A DNA stretch of 64,000 bases from CALNZV01 sp942491115 (GTDB taxonomy: Bacteria; Desulfobacterota; Desulfobacteria; Desulfobacterales; UBA5852): the NCBI GenBank assembly GCA_942491115.1, contig CALNZV010000007.1, positions 806,001 through 870,000 of the forward strand. The letters are read 5' to 3'. Under the pieces are notes generated by a model that was given only the letters and a program-made list of their open reading frames with translations, ran no database searches and had not been told where the DNA came from. This document shows, one piece after another, positions 51,598 to 60,217 of the stretch. Made by a program: the position numbers and the translations under genes. Position 1 is the stretch's first letter. Every line of letters begins with the position of its first letter.

Positions 51598-52494
51598 TCA
51601 GGGGGTGTCGAGGTGGCCGGGGTGGCCGGTCAAGTCCACCGCATTCAGAAATTCCTGGGGGTGGACCTGAACGCCGGTCCACAGGGCGAGGGTTCGCCGG
51701 GCCTGGAAGGCCAGGGTCATCAGGCCGTCAGAAAAGCGGATGTTGCAATTCCTTGCCTTCCGCTCCCAAAAATTGTTGCTCCGTCCGTAGTTGAAATCCA
51801 TCAGCAGGCCGCAGCCCTTGGGCTGGAATCGGTCGACCCACCCGGAAAGTTCGGGCGCCTCCTCGACGTCGGAGACGGGGGTGGCATTGATGATGATATC
51901 CACCGGAAAAGGCGACTCCAGGAGCGCCCCCATCTCCATCCATCGACCACCCAGCCGGTCGGCCATCGCCCGGGCACGGTTTTCGTTTCTCCCGGAGATC
52001 ATGACGGTCTCCGCCCGCAGCCAATTGAGAATAAACACCGCCGCCTTGGCGATACCTCCGGAGCCGAACACGAGGGCCCGCTTGCCGGTGACGTCGAATC
52101 CAATGTCTTCCAGGGTATCCATGAAACCGATGGCGTTGGTATTGTACCCCTTCAATACCCCGCCGTCCCAGGCGATGGTGTTGATGGCGCCGATGATCTT
52201 CGCCCCTTCGGAAAGGACGTCGAGATGGGGAATGACGGCCTCTTTGTAGGGGACCGTGATGTTGGCGCCGGCAATGTTCAGCACCCGAAGGCTGTTGACG
52301 GCCTCCTGGACCTTGTCGGGTTGGGCCATGAATGGGACGTAGACCCCCCTCAGGCCCAGCCGATTGAACACCGAGGAGAACATCTCCGGAGACCGGGCGT
52401 TGAACACCCGTTCATCACCGATGATGCAAAACACTTTCTTCTGGATTTCAAATGCAGATGGCGGATTCCGGAAAGACCTCTCGTCAACGGCCAT
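51598..52494 (-). CDS. Shikimate-dehydrogenase-like protein without the catalytic Asp
   Basis: A 298-residue protein starting MAVDERSFRNPPSAF at 52494. The AroE-like catalytic Lys is present in ITVPYKEAV (about 80) and the Rossmann nucleotide motif is FGSGGIAKAAVF (about 145). But the usual NTDG block, which carries the catalytic Asp, reads YNTNAIGF, and the N-terminal shikimate-binding Ser pair is not in the usual form (GDERVFNARSP). So it is a member of the SDH superfamily with a changed active site: it may use another substrate or be inactive. Not simply aroE. Confidence 0.72.
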   Translation of the reverse strand: MAVDERSFRNPPSAFEIQKKVFCIIGDERVFNARSPEMFSSVFNRLGLRGVYVPFMAQPDKVQEAVNSLRVLNIAGANITVPYKEAVIPHLDVLSEGAKIIGAINTIAWDGGVLKGYNTNAIGFMDTLEDIGFDVTGKRALVFGSGGIAKAAVFILNWLRAETVMISGRNENRARAMADRLGGRWMEMGALLESPFPVDIIINATPVSDVEEAPELSGWVDRFQPKGCGLLMDFNYGRSNNFWERKARNCNIRFSDGLMTLAFQARRTLALWTGVQVHPQEFLNAVDLTGHPGHLDTP

Positions 52495-52749
52495 TGACAC
52501 CTGCCTTCGGGCGATTGGGGTCGTCATCCAATGAATGTCGGCATCGAAAGCGATCGCTATCCTGGAAATCCCGGAGGCGCAAAAGCCGACCATCCGCTTC
52601 CCGCCGCATCCCGCCGGTTGCTGTCCGGGCAACAGGCTTCCCCTCCGTGGCAGGATCGTTGGCAACCGGGAAGCGGGTCAGCGGCTCCGGCGGCGATAGA
52701 TGTTCCGACGCGGTCAAGAAACAGGGGCGATGCCCCTCAGGGGATCGCA

Positions 52750-53142
52750 TCAGGTCATGTTCAACAGGCTCTTGATGCTGTCCGTAATCTCCTCCGCCGA
52801 TGCGGGCTTGGGCAAATAGTCATCGGCCTCCATGGACATGCCGTCGTAGTGGGAATAGCGGGTCGAGGTCACGTGGTCCGCCACGGCCGTCAGCATGAGA
52901 ATGGCGATGTCGCTGAAACGGTCGTCCCTCTTGATCTCGGCACAGACCTCGTAACCGTCCTTCTCCGGCATCATGACGTCCAGAATGATGGCGTCCGGCG
53001 GGTTCTTTTTAACCTTCTCGAGCCCCTCCTCGCCATTGTAGGCGACATCCACGTCGAAGCCCTCCTTTTCCAGATTCCCCTGGACCAGCAGTGCAAAGTC
53101 AGGCTCGTCGTCCACCACCAGTATGCGTTTCTTTTCGGCCAT
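52750..53142 (-). CDS. Single-domain response regulator
   Basis: A 130-residue receiver domain only: ILVVDDEPDFALLVQG, acceptor Asp in AIILDVMMPEKDG (about 53), and the conserved Lys in YLPKPASAEE (about 110). No DNA-binding output, so it acts by protein contact, as in CheY-like or relay proteins. AAGGAG precedes the ATG. It is 77 bp before the MetF-like gene's end on the same strand and may be in the same transcript. Confidence 0.87.
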   Translation of the reverse strand: MAEKKRILVVDDEPDFALLVQGNLEKEGFDVDVAYNGEEGLEKVKKNPPDAIILDVMMPEKDGYEVCAEIKRDDRFSDIAILMLTAVADHVTSTRYSHYDGMSMEADDYLPKPASAEEITDSIKSLLNMT

Positions 53143-53219
53143 CGATATTCTCCTTTTTCATTGGAACCTGTTGGAACCCACCGTCGGCACCGACTGCCGA
53201 TGACGCGGACGGCCCGGAG

Positions 53220-54098
53220 TCAGTGCACGGCCACCCGGTCTAAGAGTTCGGGCAACCGATGCTCCCAGCCGATGGTGGAAATGGCTACACCGCCGAACTG
53301 CTCGTCCTTTAAGGTCGATATCAACTCGCCGGCAGCGCGAATGCACTCCCGTGGCTTGTCTGTCGCGGTCTGAATCCGTTTGATCAACGGGGCCGGGAGG
53401 CGAATGTGCTTCTGATTCCGTTCGATGTAGCGGGCCATTCCCAGAGACTTCAACAGGAGCACCGTGGGAATGATGTGGGTTTTCCGGTGGTCGATTCGGG
53501 TGAGAAAGGGTTCCATCGCCGTCAGGTCGAAAATGGGCGGCGTGATGAAAAACCGGGCACCGGCTTCAATGCGTCGATTCATCTTCTCCAGTTCGAGTTC
53601 CAGAGCCTGACCCTTGAGGCAGGGATTGATGGTGGAACCCGTCAGGAAATGGGGGGCGCCTTCAAGCGCTCCCCCTGCCATATCTCGACCCCTCTGGAGA
53701 CATTGGATCCCGTAGAGAAGGTCGAGATGATCGAGATCGTAGACCGCTGCAGCCTGGTGGTGGTCCCCGAAGGAGGGGTCCTCGCCGTTTACGGCCACCA
53801 GATTGTGGATGCCGCAGGCGTTCGCTCCCAGCAAATCGCCCTGAATGGCCAGTCGGTTGCGGTCCCGGCAACCGATCTGGACCAGGGTTTCCAGCTGCTT
53901 GGTCTGAAGGATCAATGCACTGTAAAGGGCGCTCATATGCATGATGCCGTTGGTCATGTCCGGGATCAAAAAGGCATCCACCCGGCCCTTGATCTGAAGC
54001 GCGTTGGACACCATGAGAGCGACATCGGTGCCCTTTGGAGGGAACATCTCCGCCATCAGGACGAATTTTCCGGATTCGATTTTGTTTTTCAGATTCAT
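53220..54098 (-). CDS. Methylenetetrahydrofolate reductase-like protein (MetF family)
   Basis: A 292-residue TIM-barrel protein. VLMAEMFPPKGTDVALMVSNAL (about 12-33), the FAD-binding-like HNLVAVNGEDPSFGDH (about 97) and IEAGARFFITPPIFDLTAMEPFL (about 186) are the MetF type that reduces CH2-THF with NADH or ferredoxin. The protein resembles the short forms of acetogens and sulfate reducers. A second MetF-like gene is at 60218. Reaction by family, electron donor not known. Confidence 0.8.
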   Translation of the reverse strand: MNLKNKIESGKFVLMAEMFPPKGTDVALMVSNALQIKGRVDAFLIPDMTNGIMHMSALYSALILQTKQLETLVQIGCRDRNRLAIQGDLLGANACGIHNLVAVNGEDPSFGDHHQAAAVYDLDHLDLLYGIQCLQRGRDMAGGALEGAPHFLTGSTINPCLKGQALELELEKMNRRIEAGARFFITPPIFDLTAMEPFLTRIDHRKTHIIPTVLLLKSLGMARYIERNQKHIRLPAPLIKRIQTATDKPRECIRAAGELISTLKDEQFGGVAISTIGWEHRLPELLDRVAVH

Positions 54099-54375
54099 GG
54101 ACAGGACTCCCGATCAACTCTCGGCGGGGGCAATCCACCCTGTCCAATATCCTCCAGCAAAGATCGGGCCATCGGAATGGTAAACGCGTATCGCTTATTA
54201 TTTTTAGTAGTTGCGAGGCTTCGCTCATGACCGCCGTCCCAGCCGGTCGGCAGGATATCAACGGCCATTTTGGAATACTTTTCTTTACATCGGTTTAAAT
54301 TTCAGGTATTTAAGGCGTTAGTTCCATTTTGGCATGGTCCATTTTGGCCAGCAATCCACCACAGGAGCGCCGCAC
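54099..54375. other. Divergent intergenic region before the sigma-54 activator
   Basis: About 280 bp, AT-rich at 54190-54320, with two copies of TCCATTTTGGC close to the start of the activator gene (54323-54347). No convincing sigma-54 or sigma-70 promoter could be assigned. Confidence 0.4.
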
Positions 54376-55758
54376 GTGACCTATCGTATTCTCATTGTCG
54401 ACGATGACCGGGATTTTATTGAGGTCCTGTCCATCTATCTGAAGCGGGGCGGCTTCACCAATCTGACGACCCTGGATCATCCCCTGGATGCTGCTGCGGT
54501 CTTCGACGACGGGCAGATCTTCGATATTGCCGTCATCGATCTCACCATGCCCGAAATGGACGGGATGGAACTGCTCGAAATCATCAAGAACACCAGCCCC
54601 AATACCGAGTGCATCGTCGTCACCGCCGTCAACGAGGCCAGGGTGTCCGTCAAATGCCTTAAAAAAGGGGCCTACGACTACCTGGTCAAGCCCGTTTCCG
54701 AAGAGGACCTCCTCCTGAGCGTGAACCGGGCCCTCGAAAGAAAACGGTTTCTCGACATCCTGGACATGGACAAGCGCAGCGAGCTGCCCGCGCTTCAGCA
54801 CAAGGACGCCTTTGCCCCCATCATCACCCGTTCCAGAAAGGTCGTCCGCATCCTCAAAGAAGCCGAACTCCATGCGGCCAGCTCTTTTCCGGTGCTCATC
54901 ACCGGAGAAAGCGGCACCGGAAAAGAGCTTCTCGCCCGTGCCATCCACCAGGCGAGCCCCCAGGCAAATGCGCCCTTTACCCCCGTCAACATGGCAGCCA
55001 TCAACAGCAATCTCTTCGATTCCGAATTCTTCGGTCACATCAAGGGCGCCTTCACCGGTGCGGAGAAGGACCGGATCGGTTATCTCGAAAACACCCGCGG
55101 AGGCACCCTCTTCCTGGACGAAATCGGCATCCTCCCTTTAGAACTTCAGGGAAAGCTCCTCCGGGTCCTCCAAAACGGGGAGTACATCAAGGTAGGGGCA
55201 AGCACCCCCAAAAAAGCCGATGTCCGGGTCATTGCCGCCACCAACGAAGACCTGGATCAGCTGATCGGCAAGCGGCAGTTTCGAAAAGATCTGTACTACC
55301 GGATCCGCGGCGGATGGCTGCATCTGCCGCCTCTACGGGACCGGCGCGAGGACATCCCCCTGCTCATCCACCATTTCCTGGCATCCGACGCCAGAAACGG
55401 GGGAAAGCCGGACATCGACCAGGAGGCCTTGGACGTGCTGATGGATTACGACTACCCGGGAAACGTTCGTGAGCTCGAGTCCATCGTCCAGTCGGCCTTG
55501 AACCTCGCCCAAGGCCGACCCATTTCTCTCCGGTGCCTCCAGGACCACCTGCGCAAACAGGCACCCTCCGGCCGGAAAGAACGCCGTGGACAGACAGTGG
55601 AATTGATGCCCCTGGAATCGGTGGAGAAAAATCACATCCTCAAGGTGTACGAACATACAGGCCAGAACAAATCCCAGTCCGCGAAAATTCTGGGCATCGG
55701 GCTGAATACCCTTCGGCGGAAACTGAAAACCTACGGCATCGGGCCCGATTCGCCCTGA
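54376..55758 (+). CDS. Sigma-54-dependent response regulator (NtrC family)
   Basis: A 460-residue regulator. The start is GTG 54376, with AGGAG eight bases upstream and family sequence starting MTYRILIVDDDRDF. Receiver domain 1-120 (acceptor Asp in AVIDLTMPEMDG); AAA+ domain with Walker A GESGTGKELLARAI, the sigma-54 contact loop GAFTGAEKDR, Walker B GGTLFLDEIGILP; and a C-terminal Fis-type HTH (SQSAKILGIGLNTLRRKL). It activates RpoN promoters when phosphorylated. No cognate kinase is adjacent; the hybrid kinases elsewhere in the window are candidates. Confidence 0.92.
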   Translation: MTYRILIVDDDRDFIEVLSIYLKRGGFTNLTTLDHPLDAAAVFDDGQIFDIAVIDLTMPEMDGMELLEIIKNTSPNTECIVVTAVNEARVSVKCLKKGAYDYLVKPVSEEDLLLSVNRALERKRFLDILDMDKRSELPALQHKDAFAPIITRSRKVVRILKEAELHAASSFPVLITGESGTGKELLARAIHQASPQANAPFTPVNMAAINSNLFDSEFFGHIKGAFTGAEKDRIGYLENTRGGTLFLDEIGILPLELQGKLLRVLQNGEYIKVGASTPKKADVRVIAATNEDLDQLIGKRQFRKDLYYRIRGGWLHLPPLRDRREDIPLLIHHFLASDARNGGKPDIDQEALDVLMDYDYPGNVRELESIVQSALNLAQGRPISLRCLQDHLRKQAPSGRKERRGQTVELMPLESVEKNHILKVYEHTGQNKSQSAKILGIGLNTLRRKLKTYGIGPDSP

Positions 55759-55857
55759 AGGCAATCGGCCACGCCCTCACCGGGGGCGGTCGATGGACAG
55801 CACACGGCTACCGACCCGCACCACTCGGGGTTCATGCAACCACTCCAAGGATACCCA

Positions 55858-56121
55858 ATGAAAGACGACCGTGGCCTCTATTACTATCCCTATCCCGACA
55901 ACCATAAAACCCGCATGTATGTCCGCCGCAAAGATGGCGACATCTGGTTCAGACTCTGGAATGCGGATGACTCCGACCTGTGGTCGGAACACGATTGGGT
56001 GCCCTACGGGGCCATTCGCGCCGCCACTCAAATGTATAAGAAAACCGGCGATTTCGATCCATCCGATGCCTACGACATACGGGTGGCGGCGGATCTGCTG
56101 AAGCGGGAAGGAGACGGCTGA
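55858..56121 (+). CDS. Small conserved-looking hypothetical protein
   Basis: An 87-residue protein with an AAGGA site before the ATG at 55858. It is rich in Tyr, Asp and Arg (DDRGLYYYPYPDNHKTRMYV and DIWFRLWNADDSDLWSEHDW) with no membrane segment. I do not recognise a family. It ends 6 bp before the helicase gene, so a shared transcript is likely. Confidence 0.55.
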   Translation: MKDDRGLYYYPYPDNHKTRMYVRRKDGDIWFRLWNADDSDLWSEHDWVPYGAIRAATQMYKKTGDFDPSDAYDIRVAADLLKREGDG

Positions 56122-56127
56122 CGGTCC

Positions 56128-57492
56128 ATGTGCCTCACCCTCTCCCTTTCCAACGTTCTGGTCGTGAAAAACGCCCCCGAGGGCATCGACCGGTGGCTGA
56201 CCGACACCCTGCGGTTTCCCAATCCCAAATGGGTGGAAAACGAACGCATGGGGCGGTGGAACCGGGGCACACCGAAGGAGCTTCGGTATTACCGCCGGCT
56301 AAAAAACGACGGACTGAGGATCCCGAGAGGCTTTATCCGCCCCCTCATCGAGGAGTGCCGGCGGCAAAAAATCCCCTACGAGATCGACGACCGACGGCGT
56401 CTACTGCCGCCGGTGACCTTGACCTTTTCGGGTACCCTCAGACCCTTTCAGCAGCAGGCCGCCGACAAATTTCTTTCCCGGGAATTCGGCACCCTGAGCG
56501 CCCCCACCGGCAGCGGGAAGACCGTCATTGCCCTATACCTGATCGCCCAACGGCGGCAGCCGGCCTTAGTCGTGGTGCACACGAAGGACTTGGCGTTTCA
56601 GTGGATCGAACGGATCGAGCAGTTTCTGGGCATCGACCCATCCGAGGTCGGGCTTGTCGGGGGCGGGAAAAACCGGGTGGGCGACCGGATCACCGTGGCT
56701 CTGGTCCAGAGCCTCTATAAACGTAAATCAGCCATCGCACGGCAGGTGGGATTTCTTCTGGTGGACGAGTGCCATCGCACGCCAAGCCGGACCTTCACCG
56801 ATGCGGTCACCGCCTTCGACGCCCGCTACATGCTGGGCCTGTCGGCCACCCCCTGGCGCCGGGACAACCTCTCAACGCTCATCTTCTGGCATTTGGGTAA
56901 CGTGCACCACACGGTCAGCAAAAAACGGCTGGTGGCCACCGGTGACGTCCTGCCGGCAGAGGTGGTCGTGAGAGAAACCGGCTTTCGACCCTACTTCGAT
57001 CCGGTCAGCGAGTACACGCGCATGCTCTCCGAACTGGCCATGGACAAGGAGCGGAATCTTCTCATCGTCGACGACGTCGCCGATGAATGCGACCGTGGTA
57101 AAGGCGTCTGTCTTGTCCTGTCGGACCGGAAGGCCCACTGCGACACCCTCAGGACCCTCCTGCGCTACCGGTGCCGTATCGAAGCAGAGGTGCTGACCGG
57201 AGACCTTTCCGGTACCGAGCGGCGGGCCGTTCTCGAGAGAATCCGCGGGGGCAGGGTCAAGGTGCTGGTGGCTACCGGTCAGCTGATCGGTGAGGGATTC
57301 GACTGCCCGAACCTTTCCACCCTGTTTCTGGCCACGCCGGTTCGCTTCAGCGGGCGGCTTCTCCAGTATCTGGGGCGGGTCCTGAGGCCGGCGCCCGGGA
57401 AAGAAAAAGCGAGGGTGTTCGACTATGTGGATGTCCAAGTGGACACACTGGTAAAGGCGGCAAAGGCCCGCCGGCGGGTCTACGAAGGGTAG
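56128..57492 (+). CDS. DEAD/DEAH-box helicase (SF2, XPB/type-III-R-like)
   Basis: A 454-residue SF2 helicase. Walker A is SAPTGSGKTVIALYLIAQ (about 128-145), motif II is LLVDECHRTPSR (about 210), motif III SATPWRRD, and the C-terminal motif VI reads RFSGRLLQYLGRVLRPAPGKEK (about 410-431). The N-terminal 100 residues are a distinct DNA-binding-like module of unknown type. It unwinds or translocates on nucleic acid with ATP. Lies between an unknown small gene and the convergent ada. Confidence 0.85.
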   Translation: MCLTLSLSNVLVVKNAPEGIDRWLTDTLRFPNPKWVENERMGRWNRGTPKELRYYRRLKNDGLRIPRGFIRPLIEECRRQKIPYEIDDRRRLLPPVTLTFSGTLRPFQQQAADKFLSREFGTLSAPTGSGKTVIALYLIAQRRQPALVVVHTKDLAFQWIERIEQFLGIDPSEVGLVGGGKNRVGDRITVALVQSLYKRKSAIARQVGFLLVDECHRTPSRTFTDAVTAFDARYMLGLSATPWRRDNLSTLIFWHLGNVHHTVSKKRLVATGDVLPAEVVVRETGFRPYFDPVSEYTRMLSELAMDKERNLLIVDDVADECDRGKGVCLVLSDRKAHCDTLRTLLRYRCRIEAEVLTGDLSGTERRAVLERIRGGRVKVLVATGQLIGEGFDCPNLSTLFLATPVRFSGRLLQYLGRVLRPAPGKEKARVFDYVDVQVDTLVKAAKARRRVYEG

Positions 57493-57522
57493 GCAGCCGC
57501 ACACCGCTCTCCGATTGTCGGT

Positions 57523-58599
57523 TCAAGACCGAAACCCTCCCCTCTCCGACGGCGACCCATGGTTTTTTTCATGATCCAGTAGGTATTGCTTTCGCCAGAT
57601 GCCCCCGCCGTATCCCACCAGCTTCCCGTTTTTTCCGATGACCCGGTGGCAGGGTATGATGATGGCGATCCGATTGTCGCCGTTGGCCTTTGCCACAGCC
57701 CGGACGGCCGTGGGCCTTTTTATCCATTCGGCCTGGGCCTGGTAGGACCGGGTGGATCCGTAGGGAATCCTCTGAAGAGCCGTCCATACCGACTTCTGAA
57801 AGGGGGTGCCGGGCAGGACCAGGGGCAGGTCGAATGCTTTTCGGGTTCCGGCGAAGTAGTCGTCCAATTGCCGGTGCAATGGCTCGAAGTGCGGGTGCGT
57901 TCCGGGGACGCACGGTGCGCCCAGCAGCCTCGTCAACCGTTTCAGTTGGGTTTCGATCATTCGCCGGTCGATGAATTCCAGGAGACAAATGCCCTCATCG
58001 GTGGCGCCGGCCAGCATGGGTCCCAACGGGGTGGGGATCCGGGTGATCGTGATCAGGTTGCGGTGGCGGCTGTTGCAGGGGGAAAATCCGGTCGTTTTCT
58101 TGAAGGAGGCGCCAAATCCGCTCAGGGAGTCATGTCCGGACTCAAATGCCGCATGAATCACCGTCTGCCCGTGTCGGATGCGGCCGAAGGCCTGGCCGAT
58201 CCGCAGGGTTCGAAGATAGGTTTGAAAGGTCATCCCGTGATGGGTCTTGAACCATCGTCGGGCGCGATTGGGGTCGACGCCACGCTGCCTGATGTCCCTG
58301 TCGGTCAGACGGAGTCCCGGGGTTGCATTGATTTCGGTGATGAGGGGCTTCAACCACCCGGGGATTGCGCCTTTGGGGGACAGGGGGTGGCAGGTCTTGC
58401 ACGGACGGTAGCCGTGTTGAACCGCTTCTCTCGGGGTTCTAAAGAACTCGACATTCTCCTTTTTGGGCTTCCTGGCGGTGCAGGTCGGCCGGCAGAAGAT
58501 GCCCGTCGTCTTCACCCCGACAATGAAGATCCCTTCGAAAGCGCTGTCCTTTCGGAGCAGCGCGTCATACATGGTCGCCGTGTCAGGTAGGGTGTGCAT
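57523..58599 (-). CDS. ada: Bifunctional Ada: alkyl-DNA methyltransferase and transcription activator
   Basis: A 358-residue Ada with the three usual parts: the N-terminal Zn domain with the methyl-accepting Cys in GIFCRPTCTARKPKKENVEF and the second pair CKTCH (about 30-75), the AraC-type HTH (about 95-190), and the C-terminal O6-methylguanine methyltransferase with the PCHRVIG active Cys and YGGGIWRKQYLLDHE (about 320-345). It repairs O6-alkylguanine and phosphotriesters and switches on its regulon. ATG at 58599 has GAGG five bases before; the open frame further upstream is unlikely coding. Confidence 0.93.
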   Translation of the reverse strand: MHTLPDTATMYDALLRKDSAFEGIFIVGVKTTGIFCRPTCTARKPKKENVEFFRTPREAVQHGYRPCKTCHPLSPKGAIPGWLKPLITEINATPGLRLTDRDIRQRGVDPNRARRWFKTHHGMTFQTYLRTLRIGQAFGRIRHGQTVIHAAFESGHDSLSGFGASFKKTTGFSPCNSRHRNLITITRIPTPLGPMLAGATDEGICLLEFIDRRMIETQLKRLTRLLGAPCVPGTHPHFEPLHRQLDDYFAGTRKAFDLPLVLPGTPFQKSVWTALQRIPYGSTRSYQAQAEWIKRPTAVRAVAKANGDNRIAIIIPCHRVIGKNGKLVGYGGGIWRKQYLLDHEKNHGSPSERGGFRS

Positions 58600-58818
58600 G
58601 AAGGCCTCGTCTTCGCTCGTCGATTGCTGTCGGCGGCACCGCGGGGTGCCCCCGGCCATTGCAGACATCATCCCCTGCCTCGGATCTCCCCGCAACCGAA
58701 AAATGATCATCCATTTTTTATCTGACAGGAAAGGCTCCCGGGATCGAGAAGGGGGAGAAGCAACGGGTTGGAAAGCCCTTTTCCCTTGCTATGGCCTCAC
58801 CTCGCCGGACGGATTTGC

Positions 58819-59847
58819 TCACCGCAGCCGGCGATACCCGTAACCGCCTGGCCACAAAACCAAACAGAAACCAAACAGAGAAACCAAACAGGGTCGGGTC
58901 TCAACTTTTAATATTTTGATTCTCTTCTCCAGCTCGGCAATCTCTTTTCCCAGATTTCGATCTCTTTCGATTCGTGCTTCGAAACGTTTGCATACTTGAG
59001 AAACGGCCGCATCGCTGATGCCAAATGGCTTGCCAATGGTGCGCAGTTTTTCGCCCGTGTGCTTGCGGCACAGGTATATACAGGCATTCCTGATTTGCGC
59101 CGGGCTTTCCTTGAGCGCCTCCTGCACGAAATCCAGGACCGTTTCCATACCGACCCGCCCATCCAACTGTCCCAATGCAGGAAGATCCCGACGGCCGGTT
59201 CTACCTCCCAGATAGCGGTTCTTGATATCCTGGATAAACTCGGCCGACCCAAGCACCAGCGTGGCAGTGGCCCCGGTTAATGGGCTTTCGTATTCATGGC
59301 CGACCAACGCCTCCACGAATGCCCTATACCGTTTTTCCGCCGTGTTCGCCTTTTTCCCGAAATGGGCAAGAATGAAATCCCGGTGCAGCCAGCCGGGTGG
59401 CGGGCTTTTCCCGGTGTACGCGTTGTAGCTCGACCAGGGATACGCCCCGGGGGTCTTGACCATTTGGGCCCGCACCGGATTGAGATGGGTGTAGCGCGAT
59501 AGCTCCTTGGCGTAGCTGTCCTTGTCCACCAATATGGCCTTGTAGCGTCCCTGGAACAGATGTCCGCTGCGCTTCCGCTTGACGTTGAAGTAGGTGGTGT
59601 AGGCGCCGTTGATGTGGCGCATGATATGGGAAAGGTTGCCCGATGGGGTCTCGAGCAGGAGGTGATAATGGTTGTCCATCAGACAGAAGGCATGGATGAC
59701 CGCATTGTAGCGATTAGAGGCGCTCTCGAGATATTCCTGGAATTTCTCCCGGTCGCGGTTGCTCCTGAAAACCGCCTTCCGCTCGTTGCCGCGAGACGTG
59801 ACGTGGTAAAACGCTCCGGGGAAGGTGATCCGCAAGGGACGGGCCAT
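58819..59847 (-). CDS. REP-associated tyrosine transposase (RAYT) with DnaA-like C-terminus
   Basis: A 342-residue Y1-type transposase. HUH motif in LMDNHYHLLLETPSG (about 65-80) and the catalytic Tyr region RYKAILVDKDSYAKELSRYTHLNPVRA; the C-terminal HTGEKLRTIGKPFGISDAAVSQVCKRF (about 290-317) is DnaA-domain-IV-like. The start is ATG 59847 with GGAGG six bases before. RAYT proteins move or maintain REP palindromes. The 3' end of the frame contains three 11-bp direct repeats and inverted flanking sequences (described separately), so the last about 25 residues may be extra or scar sequence. Confidence 0.88.
   Translation of the reverse strand: MARPLRITFPGAFYHVTSRGNERKAVFRSNRDREKFQEYLESASNRYNAVIHAFCLMDNHYHLLLETPSGNLSHIMRHINGAYTTYFNVKRKRSGHLFQGRYKAILVDKDSYAKELSRYTHLNPVRAQMVKTPGAYPWSSYNAYTGKSPPPGWLHRDFILAHFGKKANTAEKRYRAFVEALVGHEYESPLTGATATLVLGSAEFIQDIKNRYLGGRTGRRDLPALGQLDGRVGMETVLDFVQEALKESPAQIRNACIYLCRKHTGEKLRTIGKPFGISDAAVSQVCKRFEARIERDRNLGKEIAELEKRIKILKVETRPCLVSLFGFCLVLWPGGYGYRRLR
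58857..58891. repeat. Three 11-bp direct repeats (AAACCAAACAG)
   Basis: AAACCAAACAG occurs at 58857-58867, 58868-58878 and 58881-58891, the last after a 2-base gap. They lie inside the end of the RAYT frame and encode the odd C-terminal tail (PCLVSLFGFCLVLW on the coding strand), so they probably arose after the gene. Confidence 0.8.
58891..58911. repeat. Left inverted flank of the RAYT gene
   Basis: GGGTCGGGTCTCAACTTTTAA is an inverted match, 17 of 20 positions, to the sequence at 59920-59940 on the other side of the transposase. It is a candidate REP or end sequence recognised by the RAYT. Confidence 0.6.
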
Positions 59848-59919
59848 ATTCATCCTCCGACTGATGGTTTGGTAACCCCATACCAATGAAGGAAGATATA
59901 GTCCGAACGGCCCTATCTG

Positions 59920-59940
59920 TCAAATGTTGAGACCTGACCC
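59920..59940. repeat. Right inverted flank of the RAYT gene
   Basis: TCAAATGTTGAGACCTGACCC is the counterpart of 58891-58911. Together they frame the transposase like terminal inverted sequences, about 72 bp upstream of its start. Confidence 0.6.
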
Positions 59941-59968
59941 CGATTGATACTTGACCCCGATTGATACT
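59935..59968. repeat. Perfect 17-bp tandem duplication
   Basis: TGACCCCGATTGATACT occurs twice without spacing (59935-59951 and 59952-59968), immediately beyond the right inverted flank of the RAYT. Confidence 0.9.
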
Positions 59969-60179
59969 CATGATGTTTTGGTAATTGGCTCAATGAGCTC
60001 GTATAAGAGATCAGCGGAGTAATTGATCTCACAGGACACACCCCGGTAGGATGAATGTTCCCCAACAACCATCCAACTGTGACCAAGCCCAAGGGCACAA
60101 ACGGTCACAATTTGGGGCACAATCCGCCGAATTCGGCTTCAAAACGCCTTCAACTGCCTGATTTTATTCATGGGTGAAA
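59969..60179. other. Intergenic stretch between the RAYT gene and the ssrA fragment
   Basis: About 210 bp without a recognised gene or motif. It is probably the chromosome beside an island junction. Confidence 0.5.
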
Positions 60180-60213
60180 TGGTGGAGGCGGCGGGAGTCG
60201 AATCCGCACAAGG
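60180..60213 (-). other. Fragment of the tmRNA (ssrA) 3' end; likely attachment-site copy
   Basis: On the minus strand it reads GCGGATTCGACTCCCGC (T-arm like, one A-C mismatch in the stem) followed by CGCCTCC-A-CCA, the acceptor 3' strand and CCA of a tmRNA. A full tmRNA is excluded because the MetF-like gene occupies the upstream bases 11 bp away. Such 3'-end copies are left when integrative elements insert in ssrA. A tRNA-Ser or -Leu 3' end is a less likely alternative. Confidence 0.6.
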
Positions 60214-60217
60214 CATT

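Noticed and set aside
58857..58891. CRISPR array
   Set aside because: Three short repeats of 11 bp without spacers; a local duplication.
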